Source: Methanoregulaceae archaeon UBA288
GTDB lineage: Archaea; Halobacteriota; Methanomicrobia; Methanomicrobiales; Methanospirillaceae
DNA: 5,531 nucleotides
Assembly: GCA_002495225.1 (NCBI GenBank)
Contig: DAEF01000120.1
Span: 1 to 5,531 of the forward strand
Reading direction: 5' to 3'
In this document: positions 1 through 5,531 of the stretch, in pieces
How the letters are laid out: every line of letters begins with the position of its first letter
How positions within the stretch are numbered: position 1 is the first letter of the stretch
Made by a program: the position numbers and the translations under genes
The notes under the pieces: model-generated
Database searches by the model: none
What the model was told of the DNA's origin: nothing
What the model saw: the letters and a program-made list of their open reading frames with translations, nothing else

Positions 1-745
1 GGCCCATGCCGTCGAAGACGACGTCGGAGCTGTTGATCCTGACGCCGATCCAGTCGGTCGTGATGTCACGATCGAGGGTGTGGAGACCGGGCGTATCGAC
101 GAGAACCTCGGGGGCGGGCGTCGGGACGGGCGTCGGGCCCGGCGACTCAAAGCTGACGGTGTCAAGGTTGATCCGCTCGACGCCGTTAAAGGAGAGCCGG
201 ACCACGGTCTCTCCCGCTGGGAGAGTGAAGGGTTTTGTGAAGTGACCGTCGTACTGGTCGAAGCTCCCGGTTGGGTGGACGTCGACCGTCCCGGCGTTCG
301 TCCCGTTCAGCGAGAAGCTGACCGGCTTGGTGGTCGCGTCCGGGTTCGCCGCCAGGAGCAGGAGGTAGGCGGGCTGCGGCTCGGTCGCGGTCACCGTGTA
401 GCTGAGCCACTCGCCGCTCCGGATCCAGCCGACGTCCGTGATGTACGCGCCTTTCTCGATGTCGACGCCCTCGGACGGGCGGTACGCGCCGCCGAGGTTT
501 GCCGCGGTCGTGTCGTGGTACCCGACACCCTCGCCGCCGGCATCGAAGTCTTCGGCCTGGACGAAGCCCGGCACGGGGTGGCTGCCCGGGTACGGCGCGA
601 GTGCGCGTGCGGCGGGGGTCGCGGTCGTATCCAGGGGACCTGTCATGGCCTGCACGGCGACGGTGAGCAGGCAGAGCGCCAGCAGCAGGACGGCCGCCGG
701 CGCCAGGGCGCGTGTGCGCCTTCGAAGGACTGTGATGTGGTACAT
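1..745 (-). CDS. Secreted CBM6 / NosD-like parallel beta-helix protein, N-terminal part (3' end outside window)
   Basis: This is the first 248 codons of an exported protein; the stop codon lies beyond the left edge. Residues 1-33 look like a Sec signal peptide: a basic stretch (RRRTR, 8-12), a hydrophobic core (about 14-32) and a likely cleavage site after VQA. Residues about 60-200 match carbohydrate-binding module family 6. They carry the QAEDFD entry motif (63-68), GVGYHDTTAANLGGAYR (73-89), EGVDIE (92-97), a GEWLSYTV strand (111-118) and a closing NLDTVSF strand (193-199). A Pro/Thr linker (about 202-212, PTPVPTPAP) leads into DRDITTDWIGVRINSSDVVF (225-244), which resembles the first rungs of the NosD-type right-handed beta-helix seen in methanogen surface proteins. 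The ATG at 745 is chosen because the signal peptide follows at once and GAGAGG lies 5 nt upstream. It probably binds polysaccharide at the cell surface; this is family-based inference. Domain calls are by eye; the ligand is unknown. Confidence 0.88.
   Translation of the reverse strand, partial: MYHITVLRRRTRALAPAAVLLLALCLLTVAVQAMTGPLDTTATPAARALAPYPGSHPVPGFVQAEDFDAGGEGVGYHDTTAANLGGAYRPSEGVDIEKGAYITDVGWIRSGEWLSYTVTATEPQPAYLLLLAANPDATTKPVSFSLNGTNAGTVDVHPTGSFDQYDGHFTKPFTLPAGETVVRLSFNGVERINLDTVSFESPGPTPVPTPAPEVLVDTPGLHTLDRDITTDWIGVRINSSDVVFDGMG
116..139 (-). repeat. Two-copy 12-bp tandem repeat encoding the Pro/Thr linker
   Basis: Two adjacent 12-bp units (116-127 and 128-139) read gggcgtcggg plus two bases on the plus strand and differ at one position. 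In the CBM6 protein they encode GPTP and VPTP at residues 203-210, the flexible linker between the carbohydrate-binding module and the beta-helix. Such linker repeats can vary in copy number by slippage; whether this one does cannot be seen here. Confidence 0.6.
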
Positions 746-750
746 GCTAT

Positions 751-756
751 CCTCTC
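751..756 (-). promoter_or_regulatory. Shine-Dalgarno sequence of the CBM6 gene
   Basis: GAGAGG on the minus strand lies 5 nt upstream of the ATG at 745. It is a partial match to the GGAGGTGAT complement of archaeal 16S rRNA and supports this start over the later in-frame Met34. It begins 2 nt after the foot of the 8-bp hairpin at 759-777. Confidence 0.6.
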
Positions 757-758
757 AG

Positions 759-777
759 CCGCTTCGCTCCGAAGCGG
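759..777 (-). promoter_or_regulatory. Perfect 8-bp inverted repeat in the CBM6 leader
   Basis: CCGCTTCG (759-766) and CGAAGCGG (770-777) are perfect inverted repeats around a 3-nt centre. In the minus-strand transcript this would fold as a strong hairpin ending 2 nt before the Shine-Dalgarno sequence and about 13 nt before the start codon. It could tune ribosome access, stabilise the 5' end, or, as DNA, be an operator for a dimeric repressor. The repeat is directly visible; its function is inferred. Confidence 0.55.
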
Positions 778-782
778 TAGTT

Positions 783-800
783 GCGCGTTCTCTCCCGCGC
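783..800 (-). promoter_or_regulatory. Second inverted repeat in the CBM6 leader
   Basis: GCGCG (783-787) and CGCGC (796-800) flank an 8-nt loop. On the minus-strand RNA the loop reads GGAGAGAA, itself Shine-Dalgarno-like but with no suitably placed start codon after it. A 5-bp G/C stem is common by chance in DNA this rich in GC, so this is a weak feature on its own. It matters mainly because it lies next to the stronger hairpin at 759-777. Confidence 0.3.
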
Positions 801-884
801 GGAGGGATTGGCATGGCGCCCGGCCCGGGGGCCGTCAAAGAGTGTCTGTCACTCCACGCGCGATTATCACAGATACGGTCCTGA

Positions 885-900
885 TACAATAAATCTTTCG
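885..900 (-). promoter_or_regulatory. Archaeal BRE/TATA promoter for the CBM6 gene
   Basis: On the minus strand, CGAAA (896-900, BRE-like) is followed after two bases by TTTATTGTA (885-893, TATA-like). It sits in the only clearly AT-rich patch of the intergenic region. The order and spacing fit the archaeal TFB/TBP promoter consensus. With usual archaeal geometry, transcription would begin near 860-866, giving a 5' leader of roughly 115-120 nt that contains the inverted repeats described here. The start site is an inference. Confidence 0.6.
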
Positions 901-1046
901 ATACGACCCAGATGGGGCGGGAGAGGAGCGCTGGGCGACTGCGGGTCAGGGCGCCATGCGGCAAGCAGGGGTCCGCCGGAGCCCGGCTTTCAGACACCGC
1001 TGGAGAGCCGGTCGCCAGCCGGTGACGTGACCCCCCGGCCCCTGTG

Positions 1047-1073
1047 TCTCCCCTTCTCTCTAGGGCGGGGAGA
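1047..1073. repeat. 7-bp inverted repeat upstream of gdx
   Basis: TCTCCCC (1047-1053) and GGGGAGA (1067-1073) are perfect inverted repeats separated by 13 nt, about 70 bp before the gdx start codon. If gdx is transcribed from upstream of this point, it would form a hairpin in the leader. It could also be a protein-binding site. The pyrimidine-rich composition makes chance pairing plausible. Confidence 0.3.
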
Positions 1074-1143
1074 GGCGGCGCAGGCCCACCCCGTCATTGG
1101 CCGATCCGGTTCCTCTTTCTCTTCTCCCGCCGACCGGTCTGCC

Positions 1144-1464
1144 ATGTCCTGGACCCATCTCGCGATCGCCGGCGCCCTCGAGGTCGTCTGGGCCGTCCTC
1201 CTCAAGTCCACCGAGGGCTTCACCCGGCCGCTCGAGTCGGCCCTGACCATCGCCGCGATGGTCGCCTCCTTCTGGTTCCTCTCGGTGGCCCTGCGGGACC
1301 TGCCGATCGGGACCGCGTACGCGGTCTGGACCGGGATCGGCGCGGTCGGCACGGTCCTCGTCGGGATCCTCTTCCTCGGGGAGCCGCGCGACCTGACCCG
1401 TCTCTTCTGCCTCGCGCTGATCGTGGCCGGTATCATCGGGCTGCGGGCGAGCTCGGCCTCCTGA
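1144..1464 (+). CDS. gdx: Small multidrug resistance protein, Gdx/SugE (guanidinium exporter) subtype
   Basis: A complete 106-aa membrane protein of the usual SMR length. Its four hydrophobic segments lie at about 4-20, 32-50, 57-78 and 85-101. It carries the family's essential proton/substrate-coupling glutamate at E13 (LEVVWAV). It also has the Gdx/SugE-type signature [14 protein letters not shown] at 56-69, with Y59 and W62, S42 in the second helix, and the LGE turn at 78-80. By eye it is close to E. coli SugE/Gdx along its whole length. Family knowledge: dimeric dual-topology antiporters in the cytoplasmic membrane that exchange guanidinium for protons. The reading frame is open upstream, but the ATG at 1144 is chosen because it gives the standard MSW N terminus. 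No Shine-Dalgarno sequence precedes it, so translation may be leaderless or start weakly. It is a lone gene with no second SMR subunit beside it, consistent with a homodimer. The guanidinium substrate is inferred from subtype residues. Confidence 0.93.
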   Translation: MSWTHLAIAGALEVVWAVLLKSTEGFTRPLESALTIAAMVASFWFLSVALRDLPIGTAYAVWTGIGAVGTVLVGILFLGEPRDLTRLFCLALIVAGIIGLRASSAS

Positions 1465-1513
1465 ACCCCGGGCATATGGATCGGCCCGCCCCTCCCGCTT
1501 GGAACGGCCCGCG
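1465..1513. terminator. Convergent gap with a weak inverted repeat, possible terminator region
   Basis: This 49-bp gap separates the converging ends of gdx and the nuclease-helicase gene. CGGGC (1469-1473) and GCCCG (1484-1488) can form a 5-bp stem. No T-rich tract of the kind used for archaeal termination is visible on either strand, so termination here is inferred mainly from the convergent layout. Confidence 0.25.
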
Positions 1514-1522
1514 TCAGGGCCG
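1505..1522. repeat. 6-bp inverted repeat spanning the helicase stop codon
   Basis: CGGCCC (1505-1510) and GGGCCG (1517-1522) are perfect inverted repeats. The 6-nt loop contains the nuclease-helicase stop codon (TGA on the minus strand, 1514-1516). Allowing one bulged base extends the stem to 8 bp (AACGGCCC with GGGCCGGTT). It could act as a bidirectional 3'-end hairpin for the two convergent transcripts, though no T-run follows on either side. Confidence 0.35.
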
Positions 1523-4500
1523 GTTGTCGCTGCCGTACACCTGCGGATCGATCCGTGCCCGGACGGCCGTGACGCGGGCCGCCGTACCGCTCGCGTCGGT
1601 CCAGGTGAAGGCCCGCTCCTCGCCGCTGGCCTTCGCGAACTCGACGAGGGCGAGCATGTGCGAGAGCCCGGCGAGCGCCTCCTCGTCCTCGAGCACGGCC
1701 GGCGAGGCCTTCAGGAGCGGCCGGGGAAGGCAGACGATGCACTTCGCCCGCCCGCGGGTGACCGCGACGTTCAGCCGGTTGAGCGAGTAGATGAACCGCG
1801 CCTCCGCGAGCGCCGTCTCCACGTCGCTGACCCCGTACGAGACGAGCACGGCCTCGCTCTGCTGGCCCTGCATCTTGTCGACCGTGTCCACGAACGGGAC
1901 CCAGTCCCGCTCGTGCATCTGGCCGAGGAGCTGCCGGATCGCGTGGATCTGGGCGTGGTGCGGGCAGACGATCCCGGCCCCGTCCCGCCAGAAAGCGCGG
2001 TCGCCCTCGTCCGTGGGGGGATACGGCCGGTCCGTTCCCGGGTCCGCGAGCCGGCCCCGGAGGAGGGTGGCGAGGAGGGCCACGAGCTCGGCCTCGGGCC
2101 GGTTCTCGACCGTGGCCCGGACGTCCTCGAAGACCACGACCGCGAGCGGGTACCCGGGCGCAAGCAGGAACGCGAGCAGGTCGAAGTGTTCGCCGTTGGC
2201 GGCGTCGCCGAGCGGCGGGACGAGCGTGATGGCCCGTTCCGCGACCTCGGGGGTCGCGGGGGCGTAGGTCGGGGGATAGATCGTGGTCGCCGGGAACCGC
2301 GAGAGGGTCGCGTTCATGCGCCAGTTCTCGACCAGGGCCCGCGTGAACCCGGCTTCGTCGCGGGCGCGGAGGTACGCGAAGATCGAGGCCTCGAGCCCGG
2401 GGAGCCCGTCCCCGGGGGGCGGGTACTCGCCCTTGGTGATCGGGGGGAGCTGGAGATCGTCGCCGACCAGCACCAGCCGGCCGCCGGGGGCGAGGAGCGT
2501 GAGCGCGAGGGCCAGCTCGGTCGCCCGGATCTGCGAGGCCTCGTCGATCACGACGAGGTCGAAGAGCGTGCCGTCCGCGCCTGCCTGGCGGGCGAGCCGA
2601 TCGAGCCGGTACCCGGTCCCCCCGACCACGGCGATCGCGCGCTCGGCCAGGCGCGCCGCCGAGACCTGGGGGACCTTCCAGACCTTCACCCGCGGGCTTC
2701 GGGGAGTTTGGCCCCGCCAGTCGCCGAGCTTGGCGAGCACGAGGTCGTCGCCCGGCCCCTGCCGTTCGTGCTCGCTCGCGACCGCGCCGAGCACGTTCTC
2801 GATCGCCGCGTTGGTCAGGGCCGAGACCGCGACCCGCGTCGACCGGCCGGCGGCGGCCCGGGCCTGGCCGAGCGCGAGCAGGGCCTTTGCCACGAACGCG
2901 GTCTTTCCCGTGCCGGGCGGGCCCCAGACCAGACTCAGGCGCGAGCCGAGGACCTGCTCGAACGCCCCCTGCTGGCTCGGCGTCATGCCGCTCGCTCCCG
3001 CCCGGGCCCGCGCGTCGGCCGCGACCCCCGGGGCCTCCGCGATCGGCGCGGCAAACCCCGCCGGGTCACGGAGGAGGCGGAGCAGGGCCGGGTCGGGCTC
3101 CTCGTCGATCGCGGCCAGCCGCTCCAGGACCTGGTCCGAGGTGTAGTCCTTCGCGACCGGGTGGACCACGGCCCGGTCCCCGACCTCGAACGGGAACGGG
3201 TCAGGGCGCGGCCGGAGCCGGAGGTCGAGCGCGGCAAGATGGCTCCCGTCGCCGCCCGCCGGCCTGAGGCGGACGTACCACGTCCCCTCGGGCGCCCGGG
3301 CCTTCGGGCTGCGGAGGCGGAGGTCGTCGTGGGCCTGCTGGAGACGCTCGCCCTCCTCGCCGGCCCGGACCAGGAGCGAGACCGAGGAGTCGTGGTCGAG
3401 GTGGTGCTCGCGCTCGATCCGGAACCGGTCCACGGGGGTCTCGAGCTCCCAGCGGTCGCCCCCGCGATAGACGAGCGGGACCGAGACGCCGTCGGCGACC
3501 CGTCCCCCGAACTCCCCCGCGCGCCGCTCGCGCAGCTCGAGGGCGCCCAGGTAGGCCTCGTACCGGACGATGAAGGCCAGGCGCGAGAGCTCGGGGGCCG
3601 CCAGCGCGAACGCCCCCGGGAAGCGGAACTTCGGCGGCCAGGCGAAGAGCCCCCGGCCCGCGAGCGCCCGGCGGCAGCCGACCACGACGGCCGACGTGGC
3701 CCGGAGGCGCCGCGCGACCTCGGTTTCCACGCCGTCGGCGAGCGCGGGGCGACTTTCGTGCCAGGCCTGGAGGATCCGGTCGCTCTTGAGCCGGTTCGAG
3801 AGGTCGAACCAGTACGCCGGGTCGCGCCGGCAGACGAACGTGCAGCCGAGCGCCTCGCCGACCTCGGGCAGGCCATAGGCGATCGGGACCGGGAGCGCGA
3901 TCATGCGCTGGAGCACGCCGGTCAGGACGATCACGGGGAAGAGTACTTCGCCCGCGGGGTGGCGCCCGGCCTCGACGACCCCGGGGTCCTGGTAGTGGAA
4001 GAGCAGGGCCAGCGCCATCCGCGCGAGGGCGGGGTCGCCGACGGCCTCGTGGAGGAGGCGACCGAGGAGGTCGAGCTCGTACCGGTCGTAGACGTAGGTC
4101 TGGACCGACACCTGGTCGCGCCACTCGCGGGCCGCGTTGTAGTCGTGGACGGCCTGGAGCAGGTCATGCAGCCCCGTGAGGAACGCGGCTACGGTTTCGG
4201 GGCAGTCCTGCTCCCGCCGGGCCACGAAGGGGCGCGTCTCGGTGGGCGAGCCGAAGACGGCTTCACCGCCGAACCGGTCCCAGCCGGCCGCGTAGATGGC
4301 GCCCGAGACCGGGTCCTCCTGCAGGGTCAGCACGAGCCGGACCTGCTCGCCCCTCGGAAACGCGATCGAGACCGCCTCGTGCGAGACCGGCTCCTCCGTT
4401 CGCAGGGACGCGAGTGCGCGGCCGTAGGCCGCCTCCTGGTGGCGGAGCGAGCCGGCGAGCCCGAAGATCGCGGCCGCGTCGGGCCGCTCCAGGAGGCGCC

Positions 4501-5365
4501 CGAGGTCGCCGAGGGTCTCGACCGGGGCGCCGCCCTCCCACGGGGCGGCCCGCAGGTACCGCCGCGCGTGGACCGAGAGGTACGGGAGGAGCGAGACCGA
4601 GTCCGTCGCCTCGGCCTCTGCGCGGCAGTCGTGGTAGAACGGGCACCACTCGCAGCGGTAGTGCAGGTGCCAGTCGAGATCGGCCGGGTCCGCGGCGAGC
4701 AGGGGGCCCAGGTCGTCTCCGAAGAAGTCGCGGAGCACGCGGAAGCCCGGCTCGAGCCCGAACCACTCTGGCTCGTCCTGGCCGTGGAGCCAGACCCCGC
4801 CGCGCTCGAGGTCGGCCCGCCGGTCGAGCCCGAGGTCGCGGCAGGCCCGGTCCAGGACCAGGGCGTAGAGCGCGACCTGCACCCGGTGGCTGCCGCGGAG
4901 CAGGTCGCTCGACTTGACGTCCACGACCCGGATGCGGTCGTCACCGACCATGAGCAGGTCGGGGATGCAGTCCCTGAACCGGTAGAGCCCGCGGTCGATC
5001 CCCCAGGGGTCGAGGAGGTCGCGCGGGGCGGCGAGCGTGGCCTGGAAGAGGGAGTCGCCCGGCGCGGCCGTTTCGAGCAGGGTCGCGGTCTCCATGGGCG
5101 AGAGGCGGTACTTCCCTGGCCGGGGCATGCCCGGCGGGGCCTTCATGCGGACCGGGCCGGCAAGACGGGTCCGCACGACCTCCTCTTCCCAGCGCTCGCC
5201 CTGGTCGACCAGGAACTGTGCTGCCACGCTCGGCCGCTGCCGCCCGGTCGGCAGACGTCCGACCTGCCGCGTCCCGAGCGGCAACGAGGAGAGGCCGAGG
5301 AAGCGCGGGCACTCGAAGAAGAAATACCGGGCGACGAGGGTCGGGTTCAGGTTGTGCATGACCAT
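1514..5365 (-). CDS. Bifunctional Cas4/RecB-like Fe-S nuclease and Dna2/Upf1-like SF1B helicase
   Basis: One 1283-aa protein with a nuclease front and a helicase back. Residues 1-250: PD-(D/E)XK nuclease of the Cas4/Dna2/RecB type, with D136, D149-V-K151 and Q163-xxx-Y167. C19 plus C238, C241 and C247 (CEWCPFYHDC) are placed as the 4Fe-4S ligands of that family. Residues about 255-790 are less clear; part (about 330-500) resembles the RNase H-like YprB segment of RecB-family nuclease/helicase fusions, without obvious catalytic acids. Residues 794-1216: SF1 helicase with Walker A GPPGTGKT (815-822), motif Ia (845-859), Walker B DEASQ (941-945), GDDLQLPP (968-975), NWRMN (1014-1018), TVDKMQGQQ (1161-1169) and RLNVAVTRGR (1197-1206). 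It likely unwinds and cuts DNA in repair, replication or defence; this is family inference. Neither the ATG at 5365 nor Met3 (5359) has a Shine-Dalgarno sequence; no GTG/TTG start lies in frame upstream within the intergenic gap. No cas genes or CRISPR are adjacent. Confidence 0.92.
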   Translation of the reverse strand: MVMHNLNPTLVARYFFFECPRFLGLSSLPLGTRQVGRLPTGRQRPSVAAQFLVDQGERWEEEVVRTRLAGPVRMKAPPGMPRPGKYRLSPMETATLLETAAPGDSLFQATLAAPRDLLDPWGIDRGLYRFRDCIPDLLMVGDDRIRVVDVKSSDLLRGSHRVQVALYALVLDRACRDLGLDRRADLERGGVWLHGQDEPEWFGLEPGFRVLRDFFGDDLGPLLAADPADLDWHLHYRCEWCPFYHDCRAEAEATDSVSLLPYLSVHARRYLRAAPWEGGAPVETLGDLGRLLERPDAAAIFGLAGSLRHQEAAYGRALASLRTEEPVSHEAVSIAFPRGEQVRLVLTLQEDPVSGAIYAAGWDRFGGEAVFGSPTETRPFVARREQDCPETVAAFLTGLHDLLQAVHDYNAAREWRDQVSVQTYVYDRYELDLLGRLLHEAVGDPALARMALALLFHYQDPGVVEAGRHPAGEVLFPVIVLTGVLQRMIALPVPIAYGLPEVGEALGCTFVCRRDPAYWFDLSNRLKSDRILQAWHESRPALADGVETEVARRLRATSAVVVGCRRALAGRGLFAWPPKFRFPGAFALAAPELSRLAFIVRYEAYLGALELRERRAGEFGGRVADGVSVPLVYRGGDRWELETPVDRFRIEREHHLDHDSSVSLLVRAGEEGERLQQAHDDLRLRSPKARAPEGTWYVRLRPAGGDGSHLAALDLRLRPRPDPFPFEVGDRAVVHPVAKDYTSDQVLERLAAIDEEPDPALLRLLRDPAGFAAPIAEAPGVAADARARAGASGMTPSQQGAFEQVLGSRLSLVWGPPGTGKTAFVAKALLALGQARAAAGRSTRVAVSALTNAAIENVLGAVASEHERQGPGDDLVLAKLGDWRGQTPRSPRVKVWKVPQVSAARLAERAIAVVGGTGYRLDRLARQAGADGTLFDLVVIDEASQIRATELALALTLLAPGGRLVLVGDDLQLPPITKGEYPPPGDGLPGLEASIFAYLRARDEAGFTRALVENWRMNATLSRFPATTIYPPTYAPATPEVAERAITLVPPLGDAANGEHFDLLAFLLAPGYPLAVVVFEDVRATVENRPEAELVALLATLLRGRLADPGTDRPYPPTDEGDRAFWRDGAGIVCPHHAQIHAIRQLLGQMHERDWVPFVDTVDKMQGQQSEAVLVSYGVSDVETALAEARFIYSLNRLNVAVTRGRAKCIVCLPRPLLKASPAVLEDEEALAGLSHMLALVEFAKASGEERAFTWTDASGTAARVTAVRARIDPQVYGSDNRP

Positions 5366-5449
5366 GGCAGACAGGTACGAGAGGTGGATCGGGCGCGGGC
5401 ATGAGGCTATCCCACGCTGCGCCGGGTTTTTCCTGATGAGGGGCGAACA
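5366..5449. promoter_or_regulatory. Divergent intergenic region between nuclease-helicase and ABC ATPase genes
   Basis: The 84 bp between two divergent starts should contain both promoters, but neither strand shows a convincing BRE/TATA box. The only notable AT run is GTTTTT (5426-5431; AAAAAC on the minus strand). The core promoters could be degenerate or overlap the opposite coding sequence. Confidence 0.3.
5438..5443 (+). promoter_or_regulatory. Shine-Dalgarno sequence deciding a GTG start for the ABC ATPase
   Basis: GAGGGG lies 6 nt upstream of the GTG at 5450 but 15 nt upstream of the in-frame ATG at 5459. The spacing favours the GTG as the start. Confidence 0.55.
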
Positions 5450-5531
5450 GTGATCGCGATGCCACTGATCGAGGCGCGGGGGCTGGCCAAGGCGTTCGGC
5501 CCGCGGCAGGTGCTCGAGGACGTCTCGTTCT
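5450..5531 (+). CDS. ABC transporter ATP-binding protein, N-terminal fragment (3' end outside window)
   Basis: Only the first 27 codons are inside the window. The sequence IEARGLAKAFGPRQVLEDVS has the standard opening of an ABC ATPase: a first beta strand (residues 6-11), the A-loop aromatic (F16 in KAFG) that stacks on adenine, and the VLEDVSF strand that precedes the Walker A loop. Walker A itself lies beyond the right edge. The GTG at 5450 is preferred for its Shine-Dalgarno spacing; the alternative ATG at 5459 would remove three residues. Family knowledge says it would hydrolyse ATP on the cytoplasmic face to drive a partner permease. Substrate, direction and partner cannot be judged here. 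It is transcribed away from the nuclease-helicase gene, so it is not in its operon. Confidence 0.85.
   Translation, partial: MIAMPLIEARGLAKAFGPRQVLEDVSF

Larger units (their letters stand above)
746..1143. other. Intergenic region between divergent CBM6 and gdx genes
   Basis: This stretch of nearly 400 bp has no convincing gene. Its left half holds the minus-strand promoter and the structured leader of the CBM6 gene, including a further short palindrome at 821-834 (CGGCCC, GG, GGGCCG). Its right half (about 905-1143) is GC-rich, with pyrimidine tracts at 1047-1060 and 1110-1127. I see no clear TATA box or Shine-Dalgarno sequence for the plus-strand gdx gene, so its promoter and leader remain unassigned. 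No tRNA or recognisable riboswitch was seen. Confidence 0.6.

Noticed and set aside
80..892. Plus-strand open frame opposite the CBM6 gene
   Set aside because: It is again codon-aligned with the true gene and explained by the same codon bias. The translation is Arg/Gly-rich and resembles no protein family.
1021..1032. Possible mini-ykkC (guanidine-II) hairpin, GGT-GACGTG-ACC
   Set aside because: The stem is only 3 bp, the loop reads ACGT rather than the ACGR needed for guanidine-II, and there is no clear second copy.
781..1143. Upstream extension of gdx to an ATG at 781
   Set aside because: The added 121 residues are not membrane-like and have no place in the SMR family, whose members are about 105 aa. 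The ATG at 1144 gives the standard N terminus.
4616..5365. Reading the nuclease domain as a CRISPR Cas4
   Set aside because: The fold is Cas4-like, but it is fused to a helicase, there is no cas1 or cas2, and no repeat-spacer array is visible in the window.
1499..5404. A stop-free plus-strand frame of about 1300 codons opposite the nuclease-helicase gene
   Set aside because: It is codon-aligned with the minus-strand gene, so its stops could arise only from TTA, CTA or TCA codons, which the GC-rich helicase gene does not use. Its product is a low-complexity Arg/Glu/Pro/Val-rich sequence without recognisable domains, whereas the minus strand encodes clear nuclease and helicase motifs.
5436..5453. 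Five-codon ORF (MRGEQ) whose stop overlaps the GTG start of the ABC ATPase
   Set aside because: Such a short frame is expected by chance, its own start has no Shine-Dalgarno sequence, and its first codons are the Shine-Dalgarno of the ABC gene.

Overview
The window is GC-rich (about 70% by eye) and most likely archaeal, from a methanogen of the Methanomicrobiales/Methanoculleus type. This is an inference from three things. A partial secreted protein combines a CBM6 module with the start of a NosD-like parallel beta-helix, an arrangement typical of surface proteins in those archaea. Upstream of it lies a BRE/TATA-type promoter (CGAAA followed by TTTATTGTA on the minus strand). I see no rRNA, tRNA, insertion sequence, CRISPR array or phage gene.

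Layout from left to right. (1) Bases 1-745, minus strand: the N-terminal 248 codons of an exported CBM6/beta-helix protein that runs off the left edge. (2) Bases 746-1143: a gene-free region of about 400 bp holding the promoter and a hairpin-rich leader for gene 1. (3) Bases 1144-1464, plus strand: a complete 106-aa small multidrug resistance protein of the Gdx/SugE (guanidinium exporter) subtype. (4) Bases 1465-1513: a short convergent gap with inverted repeats. (5) Bases 1514-5365, minus strand: one very large gene (1283 aa). It encodes an Fe-S-cluster Cas4/RecB-like PD-(D/E)XK nuclease fused through a long, partly unexplained middle region to a Dna2/Upf1-like SF1B helicase. (6) Bases 5366-5449: a divergent gap. 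(7) Bases 5450-5531, plus strand: the first 27 codons of an ABC transporter ATPase that runs off the right edge.

The genes do not form one operon: genes 1 and 3 diverge, genes 3 and 5 converge, and genes 5 and 7 diverge. No shared pathway is evident. The main gene is the nuclease-helicase, a multi-activity DNA-processing enzyme. Its architecture resembles known RecB-family nuclease/helicase fusions, so I do not call it a new system. Its middle region and some helicase-motif substitutions are the parts most worth a closer look. The very long stop-free reading frame opposite it is explained by codon usage and is not treated as a gene.
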